In this document: positions 38,083 through 45,900 of the stretch, in pieces
Position numbering within the stretch: position 1 is the stretch's first letter
Layout of the letters: each line of letters begins with the position of its first letter
From: Sinomonas sp. ASV322
Lineage (GTDB): Bacteria; Actinomycetota; Actinomycetes; Actinomycetales; Micrococcaceae
Direction of reading: 5' to 3'
Assembly (NCBI RefSeq): GCF_030908245.1
Contig: NZ_JAVFJJ010000003.1
Coordinates: 343,007-407,006 of the forward strand
Length of the DNA: 64,000 nt
The notes under the pieces: model-generated
The model's input: the letters and a program-made list of their open reading frames with translations, nothing else
The model's database searches: none
What the model was told of the DNA's origin: nothing
Translations under genes and position numbers: made by a program

Positions 38083-38351
38083 GGGCGGCTTGTCTGCAAT
38101 CCTCTGGCGGTTCGGCATCATCGATCGGCAGATCATCCGGCGCGGGTCTTCGCAAGCGTCAAGGATCTCAGCGTCGACAGTACCGCCTCGGACACGGAGA
38201 CGATAGCTCATGTTCCACTTAGATTGCCGATCCTCCCGCAGTCTGATTACGGAATTACTGAATTGCTCTCACTCCCAGCACGGAGACAAATGAGGTGACA
38301 AGCCCTGCCGCCACTTAAGAACACTCTTCAGTCGCCCTTTGATTGAACATT

Positions 38352-38389
38352 CCATCGGCGGCGGTGCTGGCTCGCCACCGATGGATTTT
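38352..38389. terminator. Terminator-like hairpin before the sdp-like operon
   Basis: CCATCGGCGGCG (38352-38363) pairs with CGCCACCGATGG (38373-38384) with one mismatch, followed by ATTTTC. It would insulate the operon from upstream transcription. The rest of 38083-38439 holds no gene I can support. Confidence 0.6.
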
Positions 38390-38439
38390 CATCCGCCGGT
38401 TATTGACAACTGCTGCATAGGGGAGAAGAGTTGGACCAC

Positions 38440-38997
38440 ATGTCGCTGAGACGGTGGCGCGGTCTCACGCTGGCGAGCAGGGGGGACGGATTTTCAATGT
38501 GTTGCCCATCGCGGCCACATTTTGCACCGGCGGATGATGGGGGGAAATTGGCTATATCCGAAACGAGGCTTGAGGCAACACCGAGGAGAATTATCTGGGC
38601 GGTTGTCGGAGCGGCCTGTGTGACCGTCATTGCTTCCTCGGTCCCGGCCGGTGTCCTCATTCCCGGATTGGCAATATGTGGGGCCATTGTTTTACTGACC
38701 GGGCTCTTTCTAAGCATGCATGTCACTGTCGAGGAGACACCCAACGAGCTGGTGATCCGCTGCAGGCCTTTCCGGGCTGTTCGGATACCCAGATCGGAGC
38801 TGATCTCAGTCGGTCAGGGGCCCGAGACCGGCCTCACCGAAGGCTACGGTGTCCGATGGCTGGGCCAAGGCAGGAACGGGCTGCTGACGGGTGGCCCCAC
38901 AGTATGCATAGAGACCGCCGGGCGGAAATGGATTGTGTCGGTGGAGAATCCTTCGTTTGCAATCCGGAAGATCAATGAATTCATTCAGGGAGGCTAG
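38440..38997 (+). CDS. Small membrane protein with PH-like C-terminal domain; candidate immunity protein of the sdp-like operon
   Basis: Encodes 185 aa. After a polar N-terminus of about 45 residues come two adjacent transmembrane helices (IIWAVVGAACVTVIASSVPAG; LAICGAIVLLTGLFL), then a beta-rich region (VEETPNELVIRCRPFRAVRIPRSELISV; CIETAGRKWIVSVENP) resembling bacterial PH domains. ATG 38440 is 10 nt after GGGAGAAGAG; TTG 38431 is an alternative. It ends 39 bp before the sdpC-like gene on the same strand. Its membrane location, place in the operon, and the absence of an SdpI-like gene make it the best immunity candidate; that is inference. Confidence 0.6.
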   Translation: MSLRRWRGLTLASRGDGFSMCCPSRPHFAPADDGGKLAISETRLEATPRRIIWAVVGAACVTVIASSVPAGVLIPGLAICGAIVLLTGLFLSMHVTVEETPNELVIRCRPFRAVRIPRSELISVGQGPETGLTEGYGVRWLGQGRNGLLTGGPTVCIETAGRKWIVSVENPSFAIRKINEFIQGG

Positions 38998-39036
38998 CGT
39001 TCCGACGCTGCCTTAGAGCACAGTATTGGGGGAGTT

Positions 39037-39735
39037 ATGAAGAAGCTCGTCAGTGTGACAGCCGCCACCGTTCTCATCGCAGCGGGTATCTGCACAACCG
39101 CAAACGCATCATCAGAGACGGGGAGGCAGGTAGTTGGCGTTGAGGCGACTAAGAGCGACACAAACAAAACCCCGCAGTCTATTTTTGAAGCGATCTGGTT
39201 CGCCACCGGCCCGTACGCGTCGACGATGGCAAAGCGTGTTGGCAACAACGACTTCCGGGAGTACCTGCGCAAGGGTAGCCAGAGGGCCGAAGTGCAGGCC
39301 CTGGCTGCGGAGGTCTCCGGAGTGCTTGAGGGAAGGACCCCGGGCTACCTTGAGCATCTCTACGGGGAGCTGACCTCTGGAGATGTCTACAGGGTTGAAG
39401 CGGCAATGGGTAGCACGAGCATTGACGTGCTGAACGTCATGCGGGAGAGGTACCCCTCGAAAGCATTCCCGGCCGTCAAGGACGGAACCGCATCGGGCAT
39501 GTGCGTCTGGGTGTTCGCGATCGCGGCTGTCGCGGTCTGGGACGGCGCAGTTGCCATCAACTACGCGGGTGTCGTCAATGTGGTCGGTGCTGTGAATGTG
39601 GTCGGCTGGTTCAACGCTTCGGTTTCTGTGAACGTGACCAGCCCCACGAGCGTCCTGACGGTTGCTTCCAACGCGGCCCAGAGGTCGTCCACCGAGGGAG
39701 TTGTGGCGGCGCTCACCACTGCCCTCGCGAAGTAG
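39037..39735 (+). CDS. SdpC-like secreted antimicrobial peptide precursor
   Basis: Encodes 232 aa. A signal peptide (MKKLVSVTAATVLIAAGICT...) with an ANA cleavage site after residue 24 is followed by a polar pro-region containing SIFEAIWFATGPYAS and a long helix-rich part, then from about residue 154 an extremely hydrophobic stretch (GMCVWVFAIAAVAVWDG; NYAGVVNVVGAVNVVGWFNA) up to about 200 and a short tail. This layout is that of B. subtilis SdpC, whose hydrophobic C-terminal part is cut out as the SDP toxin. Only one Cys (156) lies in the peptide region, so the two-cysteine bridge of SDP is not possible. Neighbouring SdpA- and SdpB-like genes support the call. Confidence 0.75.
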   Translation: MKKLVSVTAATVLIAAGICTTANASSETGRQVVGVEATKSDTNKTPQSIFEAIWFATGPYASTMAKRVGNNDFREYLRKGSQRAEVQALAAEVSGVLEGRTPGYLEHLYGELTSGDVYRVEAAMGSTSIDVLNVMRERYPSKAFPAVKDGTASGMCVWVFAIAAVAVWDGAVAINYAGVVNVVGAVNVVGWFNASVSVNVTSPTSVLTVASNAAQRSSTEGVVAALTTALAK

Positions 39736-39751
39736 ACCACGGCGCACGACG

Positions 39752-40333
39752 ATGGAATTACCCGCCGACGACGACGAGCAGAAAGTCAAGCGGAAATCGC
39801 CCTGGATGGTCGCCATTCCGCTAGCCCTGATATTAATAGTATTGACGTACTCGATCCTATCCGTTTCGCCTCGTGCTGTTTTCCGGCCGCCCGGCATCGA
39901 CCTGCTGAAGGGAGACCTGGCGAAAGCGGTTCCCCAAGGATGGGGGTTCTTCACAAAATCTCCGAGGGATTCGTTTCTCCTCGTTTACCGGCAGCAGGAT
40001 GACGGCGGGATGGTGGAAGCTATCCAGATGCCTACCGTAAAGGCAGAGAACCTCTTTGGGGTCAGCCGCTTTGGTCGGGGACAGCCTGTCGAACTGGCGA
40101 ACATCGTCAATCCAGTCGACCCGCACAAGTGGTACGAATGCGGGCCAACAATCGACAAATGCCTGGTCGCGCTGGCGGAGCCAATCGATGCGGCAAACGC
40201 TAAGCCGGAGCCGACCTTGTGCGGACTGTTGACGGTCGTCGATGTCGTGCCAACGCCGTGGGCATACCGGCATCTCACGAGTAGCCGATACCAGGCGAAC
40301 AAGGCGATCGTTCTGCAGGTGCGATGCGGTTGA
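39752..40333 (+). CDS. SdpA-like maturation protein
   Basis: Encodes 193 aa: a charged N-terminus, one transmembrane helix (residues 18-38), then an extracytoplasmic domain with the family hallmark GWGFFTKSPRD (63-73) and several cysteines (about 4 in the second half). SdpA is needed with SdpB to produce the mature SDP peptide. The ATG at 39752, 16 bp after the sdpC-like stop, is chosen because the upstream in-frame ATG (39662) lies inside sdpC. It overlaps the sdpB-like gene by 10 bp. Confidence 0.75.
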   Translation: MELPADDDEQKVKRKSPWMVAIPLALILIVLTYSILSVSPRAVFRPPGIDLLKGDLAKAVPQGWGFFTKSPRDSFLLVYRQQDDGGMVEAIQMPTVKAENLFGVSRFGRGQPVELANIVNPVDPHKWYECGPTIDKCLVALAEPIDAANAKPEPTLCGLLTVVDVVPTPWAYRHLTSSRYQANKAIVLQVRCG

Positions 40334-41319
40334 CGATGTTCGGTGCCGCCGCGGCAGGTCGGGAATTCGTCGTCTGGTCTCCAGTGGTCGGGCTAGCCCG
40401 TTCAGCCTTGGCCTTCGCAACCTTCTTGACGCTCATTGCCACGCCAACGTCCACTCTGTTTCAGGCTCTTTGGGACATCGGCCCGCAGCCTATATGCACA
40501 GGCGTGAACGCGGTGAACTGGTTCTGTATGTTCAACCCACACCTGCTTGATCTCGGGAAGATCCTCGCGTGTGTAGGGCTCGTGCTGGTGATGTCTGGAT
40601 ATCTGCCGCAAGTCACATCGCTGGTCCATTACTGGATCTCGTTCTCGGTCTTCAACGGGATCGCGATCCCAGATGGCGGGGACCAGATCACCGTAGTACT
40701 CGCTCTCCTTCTCGTCCCGATCTGCGTTACCGACCCTCGGACTAACCACTGGCATGCCGCGGAGATGGTTCATGGGCCGGGCCGATGGCGTCGGGGCTGG
40801 TCGACGGCCGCTCTGGTCGGGATCAAGATCCAGATGTCGATCCTTTACCTGCAGTCCTGCATCGAGAAGACCGCCCATGATGAATGGGCCATCGGGAACA
40901 ACCTCTACTACACAGCCACGGGTGTCTTCGGATTCTCAACTCCAGTGCGGAACCTCCTAGGCTTCATCCTCGACAGCGACATGGGTGTCAGTATTCTCAC
41001 GTGGTCCGTTCTCGCCCTGGAATTCACTCTTGCCATAGCACTGGTCATTCCCAGACGATTCCGTCCCCACCTCTTCCTCCTGGCTGTGCTGTTACACGGG
41101 GGGATCGCCCTCTTCATGGGCCTTTGGAGCTTTGCCATAGCAATGATCGCGGCAGACCTGCTGCTCACGCTGCCATTCGCCGGTGAAGCCTATTCCGCGG
41201 GGTACCAGTTCACAGCTCGGCGGGAGCGCGAGAGGCACGTATCTGCGACCGAGATCGCTCGCAGAGCTGCGTCTTATGGCCACACCGCTGGCACCCGGGG
41301 CCGGCAAAACAACCTCTAG
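40324..41319 (+). CDS. SdpB-like membrane protein (HTTM-type)
   Basis: Encodes 331 aa with about seven hydrophobic segments. The pattern IKIQMSILYLQSCIEKTAHDEWAIGNNLYYT is the conserved core of SdpB/HTTM proteins, a fold related to vitamin K-dependent carboxylase. SdpB acts with SdpA in making the SDP peptide; the chemistry is not settled. It overlaps the sdpA-like gene by 10 bp; ATG 40336 is a possible shorter start. The C-terminal 40 residues are polar and basic. The order here is C-A-B, whereas the B. subtilis operon is A-B-C. Confidence 0.75.
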   Translation: MRLTMFGAAAAGREFVVWSPVVGLARSALAFATFLTLIATPTSTLFQALWDIGPQPICTGVNAVNWFCMFNPHLLDLGKILACVGLVLVMSGYLPQVTSLVHYWISFSVFNGIAIPDGGDQITVVLALLLVPICVTDPRTNHWHAAEMVHGPGRWRRGWSTAALVGIKIQMSILYLQSCIEKTAHDEWAIGNNLYYTATGVFGFSTPVRNLLGFILDSDMGVSILTWSVLALEFTLAIALVIPRRFRPHLFLLAVLLHGGIALFMGLWSFAIAMIAADLLLTLPFAGEAYSAGYQFTARRERERHVSATEIARRAASYGHTAGTRGRQNNL

Positions 41320-41676
41320 CGCAGAAGGGAACCTGAGGCGGCACGCCTCGCAAACCTACGAGGCCGCAAATCATCCTCGCCGCACGCGGCTTTGTGTGCT
41401 TCCTACAACACCAAGGCCCTCGCGGATACTGGCGTTGAGCTGGTCGCCCCAACAAACGCATCCAGGTGGCCAGTCGCCCTGGATGATTCTGGGTGCCGGA
41501 ACGTGGTGGAGTTCCGCTTCAACGTCTGAGGCCGGGAACTAGCTTCGCCCTGCACCTGCCGTGTGGCCCTCTGCACGCCTCTGCAGGCCTCCAGCTGCAG
41601 CCCCGTCCGTCTGATGTCCGCGGCATTCCGGGAATAAGAGCAGGGGTCCCTTCTCTTACCTTGGAGAGGTGGCACG
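41320..41676. other. Gap after the sdp-like operon with a short broken reading frame ending in a ychF 3' copy
   Basis: A frame open from 41320 (no start codon evident) encodes YNTKALADTGVELVAPTN and then ends, through the right copy of the 29-bp repeat, in VVEFRFNV-stop. I do not recognise the first part. No integrase, tRNA or transposase is visible. The end of the gap provides the GGAGAGG ribosome site for the SDR gene. Confidence 0.5.
41501..41529 (+). repeat. 29-bp direct repeat, right copy (displaced ychF 3' end)
   Basis: Matches 37296-37324 at 26 of 29 positions in the same orientation, including the stop codon; flanking sequence shows no further ychF similarity. The three differences are synonymous in the ychF frame, as expected for the 3' end of a related ychF allele. 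Confidence 0.75.
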
Positions 41677-42390
41677 ATGAGCACAGCGATCGTCACGGGG
41701 GCTTCCAAAGGCCTGGGCAGGGCGCTGAGCGAAGGCTTGGCCCGGCGCGGCTGGTCGTTGATCGTAGACGGCCGCGACACGGCGCTCCTTGAGCTCGCTC
41801 GCGGCCGCCTCTGGAAGCTGATTCCGCCCGGCAGCCACGTGTTGGCCATTCAGGGTGACGTGACCGATCCAGAGCACCGACGGGCGCTTGCCGGTGCGGC
41901 GCACGCACTCGGCGGCCTCGACTTGCTGGTGTGCAACGCGGGCGTGCTGGGGCCCAGCCCGCTGCCTTCGCTGGCAGATTTCTCCGTGGCCGCCCTGCGC
42001 GAGCTCTTCGAGGTCTACCCGGTAGCTGCTCTGGGCCTGATCCAGGAAGTCCTCCCGCTGCTTCGAGCCGCAAGCGACGGAGGCCGCGTGGCGCTGATCA
42101 GCTCCGATGCCGCCGTCGAAGGCTACCCGGGCTGGGGCGGCTACGGCGCGGCCAAAGCCGCCCAGGACCAGCTCGCAAGAGTCCTTGCGGCGGAGGAACC
42201 GACGCTGACAGTGTGGGCGGTCGACCCGGGCGACATGCGTACGGACATGCACCAAGCGGCGTTCCCGGGCGAGGACATCTCTGATCGCCCCCTGCCGGAG
42301 GCCGTGGTGCCCCGCATGATCGAGCTCTTCGAATCACGTCAGCCCAGTGGCCGGATCAGACTGGCCGACATCGCGGAACCCCCATCGTGA
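41677..42390 (+). CDS. SDR family oxidoreductase
   Basis: Encodes 237 aa, classical short-chain dehydrogenase length. Cofactor motif TGASKGLGRAL, NAG (LLVCNAGVLG), the catalytic Ser in ALISSDAAVEG and YxxxK in YGAAKAAQDQ are intact; the Tyr is in GGYGAAK. The product is probably an NAD(P)H-dependent reductase of unknown substrate. ATG 41677 follows GGAGAGG. Its stop overlaps the GTG start of the QueA-like gene (GTGA), so the two are coupled and likely act together. Confidence 0.85.
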   Translation: MSTAIVTGASKGLGRALSEGLARRGWSLIVDGRDTALLELARGRLWKLIPPGSHVLAIQGDVTDPEHRRALAGAAHALGGLDLLVCNAGVLGPSPLPSLADFSVAALRELFEVYPVAALGLIQEVLPLLRAASDGGRVALISSDAAVEGYPGWGGYGAAKAAQDQLARVLAAEEPTLTVWAVDPGDMRTDMHQAAFPGEDISDRPLPEAVVPRMIELFESRQPSGRIRLADIAEPPS

Positions 42391-43442
42391 TCGCCGCCAA
42401 GCCGATCGTGGACTTCGCCCTGCCGCGGGTGCTGGAGGCCAGCGAGCCACCCGAGCAGCGAGGAGGAAGCCGGGACGATGTGAGACTGCTCGTGTCTCGC
42501 CGCTCGAGCCTGACCATCGAGCACCACCGCTTCACCGATCTTCCCGAGGTGCTGCGCGCGGGCGACCTGCTCGTCTTCAACCGCTCGGCAACCGTCAACG
42601 CCGCGCTGGAGGCGACTGCACTGTCTCAGCCGGCGGTCCTTCACGTGGCCCGCCGGCTCAGCGTCTCCGAGTGGATCGTGGAGCTCCGTCACGCCCAGCC
42701 GGGCAGCCTCCGCACAACCCCTTGGCTCGACGCCCACGCCGGCTCCGAGATCGCACTGAGGGGCGGCGGCCGGGCGGTACTGCTGCGGCCGGCGGTCGCC
42801 GCTGAGGCGGTCCGACTCTGGGTAGCCGACGTGGAGCTGGATCAGCCGCCTGACGAATACATGGCCCGGTGGGGACGGCCGATCGTCTACGGACACATCA
42901 CCACACCGCGACCGCTTGGCGACTACCAGACGGTCTTCGCCGACGTTCCCGGCAGTGCGGAGATGCCATCGGCTGGGCGGCCGTTCACGGCCGAGCTCGT
43001 GACGCGCCTGCTCGTCAAGGGCGTTGACCTGGCTCCGATCGTGCTGCACTGCGGAGTCTCGTCGCTCGAGACACACGAACCACCGCAGCCCGAGCCCTTC
43101 GAGGTACCTCCCGATACCTCACGGCGCGTGAACGCCGCCCTCCGGGCTGGCGGGAGGGTCATCGCCGTTGGCACGACCTCAGCGCGCGCCCTCGAGAGCG
43201 CTGCGATCGGTCCCGGGCTTGTCCTGCCCTTCTCCGGCTTGACCAACTTGGTGATCGAGCTGAACTACTCGCCACGGGTCACGACGGGCCTCCTCACAGG
43301 CTGGCACGAGCCCTTGGCCTCCCATCTGGCGATGGTCGAGGCCTTCGCCGGGGGACCCCTGCTCGAAGCGTCCTACCGGGCGGCACTCGAGGCCGGTTAC
43401 CTATGGCACGAGTTCGGCGACAGCCACCTGATCTTGCCGTGA
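42387..43442 (+). CDS. QueA-like (S-adenosylmethionine:tRNA ribosyltransferase-isomerase family) protein, divergent
   Basis: Encodes 351 aa. Family marks are GDLLVFNRSATVNAAL, RPIVYGHI, LHCGVSSLETHEPPQPEPFEVP and GTTSARALES. Classical QueA motifs are altered: FNDT is FNRS, and TNFHLPxSTL is TNLVIELNYSPRVTTG. QueA makes epoxyqueuosine in tRNA, but no other queuosine genes are present and actinobacteria usually lack the pathway, so this may be a repurposed paralogue. Coupled to the SDR gene by a 4-bp overlap. Confidence 0.78.
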   Translation: MIAAKPIVDFALPRVLEASEPPEQRGGSRDDVRLLVSRRSSLTIEHHRFTDLPEVLRAGDLLVFNRSATVNAALEATALSQPAVLHVARRLSVSEWIVELRHAQPGSLRTTPWLDAHAGSEIALRGGGRAVLLRPAVAAEAVRLWVADVELDQPPDEYMARWGRPIVYGHITTPRPLGDYQTVFADVPGSAEMPSAGRPFTAELVTRLLVKGVDLAPIVLHCGVSSLETHEPPQPEPFEVPPDTSRRVNAALRAGGRVIAVGTTSARALESAAIGPGLVLPFSGLTNLVIELNYSPRVTTGLLTGWHEPLASHLAMVEAFAGGPLLEASYRAALEAGYLWHEFGDSHLILP

Positions 43443-43473
43443 AAAGACCGTTCACCGCGCGCGGCTGAGACGT

Positions 43474-43590
43474 TCATCGCGCACCGCCGAGGTCGTCTGC
43501 GAGGCAAACGCCCAGAAGCTTGAACACTTTCGAAAACGACGCTTCATGGTCGTAGCCGACTTCGCGGGCGATGGCTCCGCGCCCGTAAGC
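43474..43590 (-). pseudogene. AraC-family regulator C-terminal fragment
   Basis: On the minus strand, GRGAIAREVGYDHEASFSKVFKLLG is the second HTH of AraC-type regulators (consensus AxxVGYxSxxxFxRxFK), ending in a stop at 43474-43476. No N-terminal part is present upstream on that strand, where a large inverted repeat begins at once. A decayed remnant. Confidence 0.65.
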
Positions 43591-43592
43591 CG

Positions 43593-43640
43593 GGACGCAC
43601 AAGGTGCTTCACCCCTTCGGTGGGAGCACCTTGTGCGTCC
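43593..43640. repeat. 16-bp perfect inverted repeat (long hairpin)
   Basis: GGACGCACAAGGTGCT (43593-43608) pairs exactly with 43625-43640; the inner bases continue the stem in part (CACC / GGTG). It abuts the AraC fragment. No T-run follows on either side, so a bidirectional terminator, an IS end or a small palindromic element are all possible. Confidence 0.75.
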
Positions 43641-43691
43641 GCCTCGCGCAGTTGACTATCGGCGTTCTACTGGAGAGTAGGACCGTCGTTG

Positions 43692-43750
43692 CGCGGCACA
43701 AGTGATTGGGTATTCCCAATCGGAGTCGCCGTCTCCTCGGTTGTGCCGCG
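43692..43750. promoter_or_regulatory. Nested palindromes able to form a three-way junction upstream of the peptide ABC operon
   Basis: An outer 10-bp stem (CGCGGCACAA, 43692-43701, with 43741-43750) encloses a 7-bp hairpin (GATTGGG 43704-43710 with CCCAATC 43715-43721) and a smaller one (GGAG 43722-43725 with CTCC 43733-43736). As RNA this would be a compact 59-nt three-way junction about 180 nt before the binding-protein gene. No riboswitch class is recognised. Confidence 0.5.
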
Positions 43751-43932
43751 AATCTGAAAGATATGTTGCAGCTCGATAACAACCTGAATCTGAAACGTAG
43801 CTTTCGTAGCCAGCGGCCGCACTCTGTGCATAGGCTGTGTGGCATGTGAGGCGCGCCACGTCCCTGTGTCTTGGGGAGGGCCGTCCGGCCGGGACCTTCC
43901 GGTACTGACATTCATTGGAACAAGGAGGCGGA

Positions 43933-45714
43933 ATGCGTTTCGGGCGTATTTCGAAGGCGATCGGGCTTGCAGCTGCTGCTGCATTTGCGCTCAGCGCCTG
44001 CGCTACCCAGGGCGGAGCACCGGCGGCATCGTCGAGTGGCGCCGCTGCCAAGCAGGGCGGCACCGCCACTGTCGTCGAGGTGAACGCGTTCAACACGTTC
44101 AACCCGGAGACGGCTGACGGCAACACCGACATCAACTCGAAGATCAGCCTCGCGACCCACTGGGGCTTCTACTACGTCGACAATCAGCTGAAGGTCGTCC
44201 ACAACGACAAGTTCGGCAAGTACGAGAAGACCTCGGACGACCCGCTCACCGTCAAGTACACGCTCAACGACGGCGTCAAGTGGTCCGACGGCACGCCCGT
44301 GACCGCCTACGACGTCGCCCTCAACTGGGCCGCGAACTCCGCATGGTTCGATGACGAGAACCCCAAGGCCAAGACCGGAACGAGCTACTTCTCGACGGCG
44401 GGCGATCCGACGGGTCTCAACAACACGAAGTTCCCTGAGGTCTCCTCGGACGGCAAGACGTTCACCCTGACGTACACCACGCCGTACGCCGACTGGGAGA
44501 CGGCGATCGGCGCCAACAACGGCACGATCGACGTCCCGGCGCACGTCGTGGCCAAGAAGGCCGGTCTCGCTGACGCCAAGGCGCTCTTCGACCTCATGAA
44601 GGGCCTGAAGAAGGGCGATCCGAGCAGCCCGCAGCCGGCAAACGAGACGCTCAAGAAGGCCGGCGACTTCTACAACACGGGCTTTGACACGAAGACCCTC
44701 CCGACCGACACGAGCCTCTTCCTCTCGAACGGCCCGTACGTCGTCAAGGACATCGTGGCGGACCAGTCGATGACTCTCGTGAAGAACAAGGACTTCACGT
44801 GGGGTCCGACCGCGAACCTCGACTCGATCGTGATCCGCTACATCGGCTCGGCCCCGGCTCAGATCCAGGCGCTCAAGAATGGCGAGGCGGACATCATCGC
44901 CCCGCAGGCATCCTCGGACACGATCCAGCAGCTCAAGGCGATTCCGGGCGTGACGGTCCTTCAGGGCCACCAGCTCTCGTACGACCACATCGACCTGAAC
45001 TTCACGGGTCCGCTCGCCGACAAGGACGTCCGCACGGCGTTCATGCTCACGGTTCCGCGCCAAGACATCGTGGACAAGATCATCAAGCAGATGGACCCCA
45101 ACGCGAAGCCGCTCGACTCGCAGCTCTTCGTTCCGGACCAGGCGGCGTACGCAGACTCGGCCAAGAACAACGGCTCGTCGGCCTACGACCAGGTCAACAT
45201 CGACAAGGCGAAGCAGCTCCTGGCCGGCAAGACGCCGACGATCAAGATCATGTACAACAAGGACAACCCGAACCGTGTTGACGCCTACACCCTCATCACG
45301 GCGAACGCGACGAAGGCTGGCTTCAACATCGTCGACGGCGGCCTTGGCAAGTCTGACTGGGGCAAGGCGCTCGGCAAGGGCGGCTACGACGCGACGATCT
45401 TCGGCTGGATCAACCCGGGCGTCGGCGTCCAGGGCGTCCCGCAGATCTTCAAGTCGGGCAACGGCTCGAACTTCAACAAGTTCTCCGACCCGGACGCGGA
45501 CAAGCTCATGACGACGCTCGTCCAGACGACCGATGCCGCCAAGCAGGTCGACCTCGAGAAGCAGATCGACCAGAAGATCTGGGCCGCGTCCTACGGTGTC
45601 CCGCTCTTCCAGGCGATCGGCGTGCAGGCGTACAGCGACAAGGTCACCGGCGTGAAGTACATGCCGAACAGCAGTGGTGTTTGGTGGAACTTCTGGGAGT
45701 GGGCCGCAAAGTAG
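43933..45714 (+). CDS. Peptide ABC transporter substrate-binding lipoprotein (SBP_bac_5)
   Basis: Encodes 593 aa. A signal sequence (residues 1-22) ends in the lipobox ALSAC. The mature part is a family 5 binding protein of the DppA/OppA kind (NDGVKWSDGTPVTAYDVALNW; NGPYVVKDIVADQSMTLVKN; YDHIDLNFTGPLADKDVRTAFM). It binds extracellular oligopeptides for import by the permeases downstream. ATG 43933 follows AAGGAGG at an ideal distance; the frame upstream to 43915 has no ribosome site. Codon use is extremely biased to C/G-ending lysine and asparagine codons, typical of a highly expressed gene. Confidence 0.92.
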   Translation: MRFGRISKAIGLAAAAAFALSACATQGGAPAASSSGAAAKQGGTATVVEVNAFNTFNPETADGNTDINSKISLATHWGFYYVDNQLKVVHNDKFGKYEKTSDDPLTVKYTLNDGVKWSDGTPVTAYDVALNWAANSAWFDDENPKAKTGTSYFSTAGDPTGLNNTKFPEVSSDGKTFTLTYTTPYADWETAIGANNGTIDVPAHVVAKKAGLADAKALFDLMKGLKKGDPSSPQPANETLKKAGDFYNTGFDTKTLPTDTSLFLSNGPYVVKDIVADQSMTLVKNKDFTWGPTANLDSIVIRYIGSAPAQIQALKNGEADIIAPQASSDTIQQLKAIPGVTVLQGHQLSYDHIDLNFTGPLADKDVRTAFMLTVPRQDIVDKIIKQMDPNAKPLDSQLFVPDQAAYADSAKNNGSSAYDQVNIDKAKQLLAGKTPTIKIMYNKDNPNRVDAYTLITANATKAGFNIVDGGLGKSDWGKALGKGGYDATIFGWINPGVGVQGVPQIFKSGNGSNFNKFSDPDADKLMTTLVQTTDAAKQVDLEKQIDQKIWAASYGVPLFQAIGVQAYSDKVTGVKYMPNSSGVWWNFWEWAAK

Positions 45715-45740
45715 CCCCTTCAGAGTTCTGATGCTAGAGA

Positions 45741-45776
45741 AGCGCCGGGACCGAGCTAGTGGGTCCCGGCGCTTTG
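45741..45776 (+). terminator. Terminator/attenuator between binding-protein and permease genes
   Basis: AGCGCCGGGACC (45741-45752) pairs perfectly with GGTCCCGGCGCT (45762-45773), loop 9 nt, followed by TTTG. Placed after the binding-protein gene it would lower permease expression relative to the binding protein, as is common in ABC operons. Confidence 0.85.
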
Positions 45777-45900
45777 CAGCGCCCCGGCACAACCCCAGCC
45801 ACCGCCGTCGGGCTTCCGCCGACCGCGGACTTCCGTTCACGGCCCCTTCACGAGCTGCCCAGCACCTACCGGGCAGCTGACATTCGAGGTACAACGAAAC

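Noticed and set aside
38403..38408. TTGACA as the -35 of the sdp-like operon promoter
   Set aside because: No -10 box at a proper distance; the region 17 bp downstream is the ribosome site.
37325..41676. Integrase or prophage genes in the putative island
   Set aside because: No recombinase, capsid, terminase or plasmid-replication motif was found in any frame; only the sdp-like operon and remnants are seen.
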